Shown here piece after piece: positions 45,672-54,274 of a stretch of DNA of 64,000 nt. Under the pieces are notes generated by a model. It was not told the DNA's origin and did not search any database. It saw only the letters and a program-made list of their open reading frames with translations. The position numbers were made by a program, and so were the translations under genes. Each line of letters opens with the position of its first letter. The stretch's first letter is position 1. The DNA is taken from positions 3,596,001 through 3,660,000 of the forward strand of contig NC_007908.1 of assembly GCF_000013605.1 (NCBI RefSeq), given 5' to 3'. The stretch is from Rhodoferax ferrireducens T118. GTDB lineage: Bacteria; Pseudomonadota; Gammaproteobacteria; Burkholderiales; Burkholderiaceae_C.

Positions 45672-47168
45672 ATGACAACGGCACAAGCCCTGGCACTTTT
45701 CCCCTTGCGCGATATTGCCGCGACCAGCCTGCAGGAGCTGATGCAGCTGTGCGGCCAGCGCCTGCAAGCCGGGGAGCGCTTGCTGACGCTCTTTGGCAGA
45801 CCGGCGCCGGAACTTGGGGTGAACATCATCGTGGTCACTGCGGTGCTGCAGCCCGCGCAGGGTGCGCTGGTCATCCTGCGCGCCACGGCACAGCGCGGCG
45901 AACACTACCGCTGCCTCACCGCCCAACATCCGGCGGCGCAGATTTTTGAGCGCGAACTGTGGGAACAGACGGGTTTGTTCCCGGACGACCACCCCTGGCT
46001 CAAACCCGTTCGCTTTGAGGGCGAGCGCCAGCAGCGCATGCTTGAGTACCCTTTCTTCAAGGTGCGCGGGCAGGAGGTGCATGAAGTCGGTGTCGGACCG
46101 ATTCACGCCAGCGTGATCGAGCCCGGGCATTTCCGCTTCATGTGCCTGGGTGAAAATGTTCATCACCTGGAGATTCAGTTGGGTTACCAGCACCGCGGCG
46201 TGGAAGGCCTGCTGCTGCGCCGTCCGGTGTGGCAGCTCACCCCGTTGGTGGAGTCGATTTGCGGCGACTCGGCCGTGGCCTACGCCTGGGGCTATGGCGC
46301 CGCGCTGGAATTGATGTCAAATCAGCCTGTAGCCCCCGCCATACAGGCCTCACGTGCTATCGCTTTAGAGATGGAGCGCATCGCCATGCACCTGGCCACG
46401 CTGGGTGGCATGGCCACTGACATTGCCTTTTTGCAGGGGGGTGCCACCTACGGCCGCCTGCGCACCGCCATCATCAACGCCAGCCAGCGTGTCTGCGGCA
46501 ACCGCTTTGGCCGCGGCTGGATTCGACCCGGTCAGGCCAAACCGCTGTCTGAGGCACTGCAGCAGGACCTGACGCGGACGCTGAGGGCGTTTGCCCCGGA
46601 CTTTACGCAAATCAACCAGTTGATGCTGGCCGCGCGCAGCGTCCAGGCCCGCTTGCACGGCACCGGCACGGTCAGTCAGCAGGCCGCGCTGGACCTGGGT
46701 CTGACCGGGCCGGTGGCGCGCGCCAGTGGCGTGGCGCTGGATCACCGCACACAATGGCCCGGTGCGGCCTACGGCCACGCGCCACTGCCCATGGTGACCG
46801 AGCCCGACGGCGACTGCTGGGCGCGCATGCGGCTGCGCATGCGCGAGGTCGATGCCTCACTGGCCTGGTTGCTCCAACTGCTGGGCGACACCACGCTGAA
46901 CTTGAGCCAAGCGGGTCAAGCCCAGAGCAGCACCCCGGCCGCACTGCAGGCTGAAGCACTGTGCGTGTCGCTGGTGGAGGGAACGCGCGGGCCGGTGCTG
47001 CAGGTGCTGGAGACATCGGCCAAAGGTGAACTGCGGCACTACAAGGTGCAGGACCCCTCAACAGCCAACTGGTTTGGTTTGGCTTTTGCCATGCGCGACA
47101 ACGCCATTTCTGACTTTCCCATCTGCAACAAGAGTTTTGACCTCTCCTACTGCGGCAATGATTTGTAG
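45672..47168 (+). CDS. Ehr/Hyf-like large subunit (NuoC-NuoD fusion), cluster 1, incomplete [NiFe] ligands
   Basis: This 498-residue soluble subunit fuses a NuoC-like domain (1-115) to a NuoD/hydrogenase-large domain. True group-4 hydrogenases have CxxC near the N-terminus and CxxC at the C-terminus. Here the first motif is SICGDS (Cys197 kept, second position Ser200). The C-terminus ends FPICNKSFDLSYCGNDL, with Cys485 kept, Ser488 at the second position and an extra Cys494. Loss of two ligands makes a normal [NiFe] site unlikely. Residues 216-234 are encoded by repeat copy R5. It precedes the ferredoxin-small-subunit fusion. Confidence 0.85.
   Translation: MTTAQALALFPLRDIAATSLQELMQLCGQRLQAGERLLTLFGRPAPELGVNIIVVTAVLQPAQGALVILRATAQRGEHYRCLTAQHPAAQIFERELWEQTGLFPDDHPWLKPVRFEGERQQRMLEYPFFKVRGQEVHEVGVGPIHASVIEPGHFRFMCLGENVHHLEIQLGYQHRGVEGLLLRRPVWQLTPLVESICGDSAVAYAWGYGAALELMSNQPVAPAIQASRAIALEMERIAMHLATLGGMATDIAFLQGGATYGRLRTAIINASQRVCGNRFGRGWIRPGQAKPLSEALQQDLTRTLRAFAPDFTQINQLMLAARSVQARLHGTGTVSQQAALDLGLTGPVARASGVALDHRTQWPGAAYGHAPLPMVTEPDGDCWARMRLRMREVDASLAWLLQLLGDTTLNLSQAGQAQSSTPAALQAEALCVSLVEGTRGPVLQVLETSAKGELRHYKVQDPSTANWFGLAFAMRDNAISDFPICNKSFDLSYCGNDL
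46318..46373 (-). repeat. Dispersed repeat copy R5 (inside cluster 1 large subunit)
   Basis: On the minus strand the block TAGC (46356-46359), exactly 20 bases, then GGGCTACAGG (from 46335) and GATTTGA match the family. It encodes residues about 216-234 (SNQPVAPAIQASRAIALEM) of the large subunit on the plus strand. The paralogue in cluster 2 has the same number of residues across this stretch. Confidence 0.8.
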
Positions 47169-47176
47169 GATGCCCC

Positions 47177-47941
47177 ATGTTTAAGTCCATCGCGGTTCGA
47201 AAATCCCAGGGCACGCAATACATTCCTGATCTGCGCGCAGCCACACCGGGCGGGTTTCGGGGCAAGCCCGTTATCAGCGATGCCGCGTGCGCTGATGGGT
47301 GCCAGGCCTGCGTGCAGGTCTGCCCAAGCCGCGCCGTCAGGCTGGAACCCACACAACCTGACCCGGTCCATATTGACTTGGGTCGCTGCGTGCTGTGTGG
47401 CGACTGCGAACCAGTCTGCCCCAGCCGGAAATTGAGCTTCAACAATGATGTCAAGCTGTGCGCCACCAGCCGCGAGGCCCTCACGGTCAGCAGCGCCCAC
47501 CCCAACCTTGACCCGATCAAGGTTTCAAAGGCGTTGCACAAGCGCTTTGGCCGCTCGCTCAAACTGCGTTCGGTGTCAGCCGGTGGCTGCAGTGGCTGCG
47601 AGATGGAAATCAACGCCCTCTCCAACGTCAACTTCGACCTCGGCCGCTATGGCATCGACATCGTGGCCTCACCACGCCATGCCGACGCGCTGGTGCTGTC
47701 CGGCCCCATCACCCGCAACATGGCGCAAGCCCTGCAAATTTGCTGGGATGCCATTCCCGAACCCAAACTGGTCATTGCCGTGGGCGCCTGCGCCATTTCG
47801 GGCGGTGTGTTTGCCGACAGCGATGCGCTGGACCGGCAGTTTCTGGACAACTTCAAACCGGCGCTGTATGTGCCGGGCTGCCCGGCGCATCCGCTGACGT
47901 TTATTTCGGGCATCATGGACTTGCTGGGCATCGCGCCCTGA
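47177..47941 (+). CDS. Ehr/Hyf-like ferredoxin-small-subunit fusion, cluster 1
   Basis: This 254-residue protein joins a two-[4Fe-4S] ferredoxin domain (CADGCQACVQVCP and CVLCGDCEPVCP, about residues 36-80) to a NuoB-like small subunit. The latter has a [4Fe-4S] site: CSGC, VGAC and PGCPAHP. In E. coli these are two genes (hyfH and hyfI). The fusion gives a continuous electron path toward the large subunit. All cluster cysteines are present, so it should still carry electrons. It is the last gene of cluster 1. Confidence 0.87.
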   Translation: MFKSIAVRKSQGTQYIPDLRAATPGGFRGKPVISDAACADGCQACVQVCPSRAVRLEPTQPDPVHIDLGRCVLCGDCEPVCPSRKLSFNNDVKLCATSREALTVSSAHPNLDPIKVSKALHKRFGRSLKLRSVSAGGCSGCEMEINALSNVNFDLGRYGIDIVASPRHADALVLSGPITRNMAQALQICWDAIPEPKLVIAVGACAISGGVFADSDALDRQFLDNFKPALYVPGCPAHPLTFISGIMDLLGIAP

Positions 47942-47983
47942 AACCCGGTCAGCCTCGTGATGGACAAGGATGCAGGATTGTTT

Positions 47984-48592
47984 TCAACTCAAGCCGATCA
48001 GCTTGGCAATCATTTCGCTTGAACTCTGCGCGCCGACTTTTCTCATGATGCGCGCGCGGTGCCCATCGATGGTGCGCGGACTCACCCCCAGGGTGCGGGC
48101 AATTTGCTTGGTACCCTGGCCGGCCGCGAGCTGACGTACGATCTCGCGTTCACGGGCGGTCAGGGTCATGGCCACCGGTCGACGCGACGAGATGTCCTCG
48201 AACATCCAGACGGCACAGGCGAAGGGCTGGTCACGCTGCAGCGAACGGCCCGCCACATGGCACCAGAACAGGCGGCCACTGCGGTGACACATGATGCGCT
48301 CGTCACTGTAGTGGCTGGTCCTTTGCATCACCGGAAAACCCTGCGCGCCGATGTGCTCGAACTCGCTGCGCGAGGGGTAGAGGCATTCGAGCGAGCGACC
48401 TTGCAGCTCCGCCGGGGCGTAGCCGAACATCGCACCGAAGGCCGCGTTGCAGCGCTGGATCGTGCGTTCGCGCGAGATGCACAGACCCACCGGTGCCAGA
48501 TCGAATACCAGCCCCAGATCGTCCTCGGCCAGCGCGGGTTCTTGCGACGCAGCGGTGTGCTGCGCGGTGCGGGTGGAGAGGGGTTCTGTCAT
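47984..48592 (-). CDS. PAS-LuxR transcriptional regulator
   Basis: This 202-residue cytoplasmic protein has an N-terminal PAS domain (about 25-125, AAFGAMFGYAPAELQGRSLECLYP) and a C-terminal LuxR-type HTH. The HTH reads LTAREREIVRQLAAGQGTKQIARTLGVSPRTIDGHRARIM. There is no receiver domain, so the PAS domain probably senses a small ligand or redox state directly. It is divergent from the thiolase gene, whose operon is the likely target; the 78-base gap contains GTAGTTCTAC, a small dyad. The neighbouring Ehr clusters are possible further targets. Confidence 0.85.
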   Translation of the reverse strand: MTEPLSTRTAQHTAASQEPALAEDDLGLVFDLAPVGLCISRERTIQRCNAAFGAMFGYAPAELQGRSLECLYPSRSEFEHIGAQGFPVMQRTSHYSDERIMCHRSGRLFWCHVAGRSLQRDQPFACAVWMFEDISSRRPVAMTLTAREREIVRQLAAGQGTKQIARTLGVSPRTIDGHRARIMRKVGAQSSSEMIAKLIGLS

Positions 48593-48670
48593 CAGGTAGT
48601 TCTACGGCTGTCAAAAACAGGGTGAGTTTCCTACACTCGGCCGGCAGTAGCAAGAAAGAAGAGGCAAGAC

Positions 48671-49837
48671 ATGGGTGTTTGTATCGTTGGTTGGGCGCAT
48701 TCGCCGTTCGGGCGCCTGGACACGCTGGATCTGGAATCACTGATCGGCGGCGTGACGCGGGCATCGCTTGGACATGCGGGAATCGCGGGCAGCGAAGTCG
48801 ACGGTGTCTGGCTGGGCCACTTGAACGGCGGCTTCGTGCCGGACATCTTCACCTCCTCCCTGGCGCTGCAGGCTGATGATGCGCTGCGTTGGCGACCCGC
48901 CACGCGCGTGGAGAACGCATGCGCCTCCGGCGCGGCGGCCCTCTATGCCGCCTGTGATGCGATCGAGGCCGGGCGTGCGCGCGTGGCGCTGGTCATAGGC
49001 GCCGAAAAAATGACCGGCGTGTCGGGTCCCGAGGTCACGCGCATCCTGGGCAACGCCTCCTATGTGAAGGAAGAAGCGGCGCGGGGCCTGACGTTCCCGG
49101 GCATCTTCGCCCAGGTGGCGCTCGCCTATTTCGAACGCTATGGTGACCATTCGGCCACGCTGGCGCATATTGCGGCCAAGAACCATGCCAACGGCGTGCG
49201 CAACCCGTGGGCGCAGATGCGCCGGGATCTGGGCTTCGAGTTCTGCAACACGGTGTCGGATAGAAACCCGCTCATCGCGGCACCCTTGCGCAAGACCGAC
49301 TGTTCCATGGTCTCGGATGGCGCCGCCGCGGTGATCCTGGCCGACAGTTCGATCGCCAGACAATTTCCCCGTGCGGTCGCGTTGCGATCCCGCGCGCAGG
49401 TCAACGACTTTCTGCCGATGTCACGCCGGGATGCGGTCGCGTTCGAAGGCCCCCGCCGGGCTTGGGCCAAGGCGCTGGACAATGCCCGCTGCAGCGTGCA
49501 TGACTTGTCGCTGGCCGAGGTGCATGACTGTTTCACCATTGCCGAGCTGCTGACCTATGAAGCGATGGGCCTGGCCGCGCCAGGTCAGGGCGCGCGACTG
49601 CTGGCCGAAGGTACCGTGGCTGCTGGCGGCAAGTTGCCGATCAATCCGTCCGGTGGTCTCAAAGCCAAGGGGCATCCCATCGGCGCCACCGGCGTATCGA
49701 TGCATGTGCTGGCGGCGATGCAACTGATGGGTGAGGCCGGAGAGATGCAGGTGCCCGGGGCCGAGCTGGTGGGCGTTTTCAACATGGGGGGTTCCGCGGT
49801 GGCCAACTACGTCAGCATCCTGGAGCGCCTGCAATGA
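48671..49837 (+). CDS. Thiolase-family acyl-CoA acyltransferase (SCP2-like)
   Basis: This 388-residue enzyme belongs to the thiolase superfamily. Catalytic residues seen are Cys84 (VENACASG), His285 (AEVHDCFT) and His335 (KAKGHPIGAT). The second thiolase cysteine, normally in a CxG motif near the C-terminus, is replaced (GGSAVANY), as in SCP2/SCPx-type thiolases. It would cleave or condense 3-ketoacyl-CoA. It is first in an operon with an acyl-CoA ligase (4-base overlap) and an SDR, which suggests breakdown of a carboxylic acid. Confidence 0.87.
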   Translation: MGVCIVGWAHSPFGRLDTLDLESLIGGVTRASLGHAGIAGSEVDGVWLGHLNGGFVPDIFTSSLALQADDALRWRPATRVENACASGAAALYAACDAIEAGRARVALVIGAEKMTGVSGPEVTRILGNASYVKEEAARGLTFPGIFAQVALAYFERYGDHSATLAHIAAKNHANGVRNPWAQMRRDLGFEFCNTVSDRNPLIAAPLRKTDCSMVSDGAAAVILADSSIARQFPRAVALRSRAQVNDFLPMSRRDAVAFEGPRRAWAKALDNARCSVHDLSLAEVHDCFTIAELLTYEAMGLAAPGQGARLLAEGTVAAGGKLPINPSGGLKAKGHPIGATGVSMHVLAAMQLMGEAGEMQVPGAELVGVFNMGGSAVANYVSILERLQ

Positions 49838-51366
49838 ACCTGGCGCAACTGCTGGTGCGCGCCGCGCGCGTCTTTCCGGATCGTCCGGCCGTGCTGCTGG
49901 GTGACCTGCCGGTGCTGAACTACCGTGAGCTGGCCGATCGCACGGCGCGCCTGGCCGCGTATTTGAGCCGCACGCTGGGGCTGGCGCCCGGCGAGCGCGT
50001 GGCGGTGTTCATGACCAACCACCCCGCCTACCTTGAGGTGCTGTACGCAAGCTGGTGGGCCGGCCTGGTGGTGGTGCCGATCAACGCCAAGCTGCACCCG
50101 AAAGAGGTTGAATTCATTCTGAACGACGCCCAAGTCGCCGTGCTGTTGGCGTCCGACGATCTTGCCGCCGGTGTGCAGCCGCTACTGGGTCATGTAAGTT
50201 CATTGCGCCAGGTGCTCACCCCGGGCCAGCCCGGCTACGAGTTGGCGTTGGCGGGGGATCCACTGGCCCCGGTCCATCGCGCACCGGACGATCTGGCCTG
50301 GCTGTTCTACACCTCCGGCACCACCGGCCGGCCCAAGGGTGTGATGCAGACGCACCGCAACCTGTATGCCATGACCGCCTGCTACTTCATGGATGTGGAC
50401 GAGGTCCAGGCCGACGACGCCATCGTCTATGCCGCGCCGATGTCGCACGGCGCGGGCATGTACAACTTCGCGTTTGTCGCGAAAGCGGCGCGCCATGTGG
50501 TGCCGGCCTCGGGCGGTTTTGACCCGGCCGAACTGGTGGCGCTTTCACGTAGCGTGGGCCGACTGTGCATGTTCGCCGCGCCGACCATGGTCAAGCGTCT
50601 GGTCGAGCACGTTGCGGCCACGGGCGCCGCGTGTGACGGGTTCAAGACCATTGTCTATGGCGGCGGGCCGATGTATGTGGAGGACATCGCTGGCGCGCTG
50701 GCCACCATGGGGCCGCGCTTCGTGCAAATCTATGGGCAGGGTGAATCGCCCATGAGCATCACCGCGCTGTCGCGTGAGCAGCTCAATGCGTCTGCGAATC
50801 CAAGATGGCATGACCGCATTGCCTCGGTCGGCGTGGCGCAATCTTTGGTCGAAGTACGCGTGGTCAATGCCGAAGGCGCGTCTGTGCCCGACGGCGAAAC
50901 CGGCGAAGTGGTGGTGCGTGGCGAACCGGTGATGGCGGGTTATTGGCGCAATCCGGATGCCAGTGCCAAGGCGCTGCGCGCCGGATGGCTATGGACTGGC
51001 GACATGGGTGCGATGGACGGCGAGGGCTTCTTGACGCTCAAAGACCGCTCCAAGGACGTGATCATCAGCGGTGGTTCCAACATCTACCCGCGCGAGGTGG
51101 AGGAAGTGTTGCTGCAGCACCCCGGCGTGCGCGAGGTCGCGGTGATCGGACAAAGCGACCCCGAGTGGGGTGAGGTGGTGGTGGCTTTCGTGGTCGGTGT
51201 TGATGTGAGCCCACAAGCGCTGGACGCCCTGTGCCTGGACCACATGGCCCGCTTCAAGCGGCCCAAGCATTACCACTTCGTCGACAGCCTGCCCAAGAAC
51301 AATTACGGCAAGGTGCCCAAAACCATGCTGCGCGAGTTACTGAAAAAGGAGAACGAAAAATGCTGA
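49834..51366 (+). CDS. AMP-forming acyl-CoA synthetase
   Basis: This 510-residue enzyme activates a carboxylic acid to acyl-CoA with ATP. ANL-superfamily motifs are intact: LFYTSGTTGRPKGVMQTH (AMP binding), IYGQGESPMSIT, GWLWTGDMGAMDGEGFL and the C-terminal lysine region NNYGKVPKTML. The substrate is not evident from sequence; medium-chain or aromatic acids are possible. It is coupled to the thiolase (ATGA overlap) and overlaps the SDR start by 7 bases. Confidence 0.9.
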   Translation: MNLAQLLVRAARVFPDRPAVLLGDLPVLNYRELADRTARLAAYLSRTLGLAPGERVAVFMTNHPAYLEVLYASWWAGLVVVPINAKLHPKEVEFILNDAQVAVLLASDDLAAGVQPLLGHVSSLRQVLTPGQPGYELALAGDPLAPVHRAPDDLAWLFYTSGTTGRPKGVMQTHRNLYAMTACYFMDVDEVQADDAIVYAAPMSHGAGMYNFAFVAKAARHVVPASGGFDPAELVALSRSVGRLCMFAAPTMVKRLVEHVAATGAACDGFKTIVYGGGPMYVEDIAGALATMGPRFVQIYGQGESPMSITALSREQLNASANPRWHDRIASVGVAQSLVEVRVVNAEGASVPDGETGEVVVRGEPVMAGYWRNPDASAKALRAGWLWTGDMGAMDGEGFLTLKDRSKDVIISGGSNIYPREVEEVLLQHPGVREVAVIGQSDPEWGEVVVAFVVGVDVSPQALDALCLDHMARFKRPKHYHFVDSLPKNNYGKVPKTMLRELLKKENEKC

Positions 51367-52142
51367 AAGGCCACACCGCCCTTGTCACGGGCTCAACCCA
51401 GGGAATTGGCCTGGCCATCGCCCACGCGCTGGCGCGCGCCGGGGCCAACGTCGTTGTGCACGGCATCGAGTCGATGGCGCAGGGGCATGCCATCGCGACC
51501 CAAGTGGCTGCCATGGGCGGGGTGCGCGCCGCCTATGTGCGTGCCAACCTCGCCCTCGCCGACGAGGCCGCCGGGCTGGTGGCCGCCGCCACGCAGGCTC
51601 TGAGCGCGCCCGATATTCTGGTCAACAACGCAGGCATCCAGTACACCTGCCCGATCGAGAGTTTTCCAGCCGAACGCTGGGACGCGATCCTGGCGGTCAA
51701 CCTGTCGGCAGCCTTTCACACCATGAAGGCGGCGGTGCCGGGCATGCGCGAGCGCGGCTGGGGCCGCATCGTCAACATCGCCTCGGTGCACGGCTTGGTG
51801 GCCTCGGTCAACAAAGGGGCATACCTGGCCGCCAAACACGGACTGGTGGGCTTGTCCAAAGGCGTGGCGCTGGAAACCGCCGCCCAAGGCATCACTGTCA
51901 ATTGCATCTGCCCGGGCTGGACCGACACCGCGATCATCCAGCCGCAGATCGAGGCGCGCGCCGCCCAGTTCGGTGGCGACCGCCATGCGGGCATCCGCGA
52001 CCTGCTGAGCGAGAAGCAGCCCAACCTGACGCTGTTACCTCCCGAACGCATCGGCGATGTGACCGTATTTCTGTGCGGCCAGGCAGGGGCAGGCATCACC
52101 GGCGTGGCCTTGCCGGTCGATGGTGGCTGGACAGCGCAGTGA
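51360..52142 (+). CDS. 3-hydroxybutyrate dehydrogenase-like SDR
   Basis: This 260-residue NAD(P)-dependent oxidoreductase has the SDR cofactor motif TGSTQGIG, NNAG, the catalytic Ser in NIASVHG and YLAAK. Segments such as PGWTDTAIIQPQIEARAAQFG and a closing GITGVALPVDGGW are typical of D-3-hydroxybutyrate dehydrogenases. That enzyme interconverts 3-hydroxybutyrate and acetoacetate. With thiolase and acyl-CoA ligase upstream it could form a short ketoacid/hydroxyacid pathway. ATG 51360 follows AAAAGGAG. Confidence 0.85.
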   Translation: MLKGHTALVTGSTQGIGLAIAHALARAGANVVVHGIESMAQGHAIATQVAAMGGVRAAYVRANLALADEAAGLVAAATQALSAPDILVNNAGIQYTCPIESFPAERWDAILAVNLSAAFHTMKAAVPGMRERGWGRIVNIASVHGLVASVNKGAYLAAKHGLVGLSKGVALETAAQGITVNCICPGWTDTAIIQPQIEARAAQFGGDRHAGIRDLLSEKQPNLTLLPPERIGDVTVFLCGQAGAGITGVALPVDGGWTAQ

Positions 52143-52190
52143 GATTCCCGCCGACTCGGCACCGATGCTTGCAACACTGAAAGAAGGCGC

Positions 52191-53690
52191 ATGAACCTCA
52201 TCCAACCTGATTTCAGGGCCCGACTCGTCATCAGTTTTGGCCTGCTCCTGCTACTGATCGTCGGCTTGACTGCCTTCGCCGTGAGCAATATGGGTGGTTT
52301 CAACAGTGGTGCAGCCCAATTTGTGCTGCTGTTCGGATTCGCGTCGCTTGGTGTTGGCGCTGGTCTGGGTTGGTGGCTCAACCGCAGCATGGCCGCAGCG
52401 CTGGCGCAAGCCATCGGCATCGCCAAGCGCCTGGCAGCGGGCGACTTGAGCGAGCCCTTTGACGCCGATGCGCGAGGGGCTATCGGTGAGCTGCAACTGG
52501 CCCTGCAAGAGACCAGCGCACGCATGTTCAGAATAGTCGCCGACGTACGCGCGGGCACCATGGCGATCGCCAGCACCTCGGGTCTCATTGCCGCGGACAA
52601 TGCCGCCCTGTCCTCGCGCACCGAATCACAAGCCAGCGCCCTGGAAGAGACCGCCGCCACCATGGAAGAGCTGACGGCGACGGTGCGGCAAAATTCCGAC
52701 AATGCCAGACAGGCCAGCCAACTGGCGGCGACGGCCACTGAATTCGCCATCAAAGGCGGAAGCGTGGTGGGGCAAGTGGTGAACACCATGGGCTCGATCC
52801 GCGATAGCTCGCGCAAAATCGGCGACATCATCGGCGTCATCGACGGCATTGCCTTTCAAACCAATATCCTGGCCTTGAATGCCGCCGTGGAAGCAGCACG
52901 TGCGGGAGAACAGGGACGTGGTTTTGCGGTGGTGGCGGCTGAAGTACGCAACTTGGCGCAGCGCTCGGCCAGCGCCGCCCGGGAAATAAAATCACTCATC
53001 GGCGACGAGGTCGACAAAGTCAACGCCGGCAACCAGCTGGTCGATGCTGCTGGCAAGACCATGGACGAGATTGTGACCAGCATCAAACGGGTCGCCGGCA
53101 TCATGAGCGAAATTGCCTCGGCCAGCGTGGAGCAGAGCACCGGCATCGATGAAATCAATCTGGCCGTGATTCACACCGATACCATGACGCAACAAAATGC
53201 GGCGCTGGTCGAAGAGGCCTCGCGCACCGCAGCGGGCTTGCAGGAGCAGGCGGTGGCGCTGTCGCAAACGGTGTCGATCTTCAATCTCGGGGCGCGCGAA
53301 TTTGGCAATTCGGATGAAGCCGTCGACATGGTGCACAGAGCCGCGGCCTTCATGGCAACTCGCGGGAGGGATACGTTCATTGAAGAAGTCAACAAGATGA
53401 ACAAAGGACAATTCATCGATCGCGATCTCTACATCAGTATTTACAGTGTGGCTGGCCAATGCGTCGGCCACGGCACCAACCGGCGCCTGTTGGGCGTCGA
53501 AGCGCTCACCTTCAAGGACCTGGACGGCAAGTTCTTCATCAAGGACATCATGAGTATTGCCAGACGCGAAGGCGCTGGCTGGGTGGAATACAAATGGAGC
53601 AATCCGGTCACCAAAGAACCGATGATGAAGTCCACCTATTTTGAACTGGCCGCTGACCTGATCATTGCTTGCGGAACCTACAAGACCTGA
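52191..53690 (+). CDS. Methyl-accepting chemotaxis protein with C-terminal Cache domain
   Basis: This 499-residue chemoreceptor has two TM helices (about 11-31 and 43-62) separated by only about 10 residues, so there is no periplasmic sensor. HAMP follows (65-115), then a signalling domain with the conserved hairpin [38 protein letters not shown] split across its tip. After it, residues about 375-499 form a single Cache-like domain ([41 protein letters not shown]). The domain order is unusual, and sensing would be cytoplasmic. It lacks the NWETF receptor tail. Confidence 0.88.
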   Translation: MNLIQPDFRARLVISFGLLLLLIVGLTAFAVSNMGGFNSGAAQFVLLFGFASLGVGAGLGWWLNRSMAAALAQAIGIAKRLAAGDLSEPFDADARGAIGELQLALQETSARMFRIVADVRAGTMAIASTSGLIAADNAALSSRTESQASALEETAATMEELTATVRQNSDNARQASQLAATATEFAIKGGSVVGQVVNTMGSIRDSSRKIGDIIGVIDGIAFQTNILALNAAVEAARAGEQGRGFAVVAAEVRNLAQRSASAAREIKSLIGDEVDKVNAGNQLVDAAGKTMDEIVTSIKRVAGIMSEIASASVEQSTGIDEINLAVIHTDTMTQQNAALVEEASRTAAGLQEQAVALSQTVSIFNLGAREFGNSDEAVDMVHRAAAFMATRGRDTFIEEVNKMNKGQFIDRDLYISIYSVAGQCVGHGTNRRLLGVEALTFKDLDGKFFIKDIMSIARREGAGWVEYKWSNPVTKEPMMKSTYFELAADLIIACGTYKT

Positions 53691-53758
53691 TCTTGAGCTG
53701 AAGTGCGGGCGCCATGGGAGACGGCTTGGAGAGGCTCGGTTTGCGCCGCTGGATGCGC

Positions 53759-54274
53759 TCAGGCACGCCGGCGCACAGCCGTCAGAATGCCGCGCAATAT
53801 CTCAATCGGTGGCGGCGGGCAACCCGGTATCACCCAGTCGACCGGGATCACGTTGGACACTCGGCCGCAACTGGCATAACTCTCGCCAAAAATACCGCCG
53901 TCACAGCCGCAGTCACCCACCGCCACCACCAGCTTGGGCTCAGGAATGGCGTCAAACGTGCGTTTGAGCGCGGTGACCATGTTGCGCGACACCGGGCCGG
54001 TCACCAAGAGCATGTCGGCGTGGCGTGGGCTGGCGACAAACTTGATGCCCAGGCCCTCGATGTTGTAGTAGGGGTTGCCCAGTGCGTTGATTTCAAGCTC
54101 GCAGCCGTTGCACGAGCCGGCATCGACCAGGCGAATGGCCAGGGACTGACCCAGGATTTGAAGCACCTCGGCCTGAATCCGACTGATCTCACCTGTGACT
54201 GCAGCCCCGATATCGGGCGCGGGCTCGGTGCGAATGCCGTTCCTGGCAATTTGCTTGACGATTTTCCAAATCAT
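53759..54274 (-). CDS. Ehr/Hyf-like small subunit (NuoB-like), cluster 2
   Basis: This 171-residue subunit carries one [4Fe-4S] cluster in a NuoB-like fold: SCNGCELEINAL, VGDCGCDGGIF and PGCPPPP are present. Unlike cluster 1 it has no N-terminal ferredoxin domain; residues 1-40 are a short basic leader. Electrons must therefore enter from another partner. It is the last gene of cluster 2, overlapping the large-subunit stop by 4 bases. Confidence 0.87.
   Translation of the reverse strand: MIWKIVKQIARNGIRTEPAPDIGAAVTGEISRIQAEVLQILGQSLAIRLVDAGSCNGCELEINALGNPYYNIEGLGIKFVASPRHADMLLVTGPVSRNMVTALKRTFDAIPEPKLVVAVGDCGCDGGIFGESYASCGRVSNVIPVDWVIPGCPPPPIEILRGILTAVRRRA

Noticed and set aside
40687..47941. 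Calling cluster 1 a functional hydrogenase-4 / formate hydrogenlyase
   Set aside because: Two of the four expected [NiFe] ligand cysteines are replaced by serine in the large subunit, and no maturation or nickel genes are in the window.
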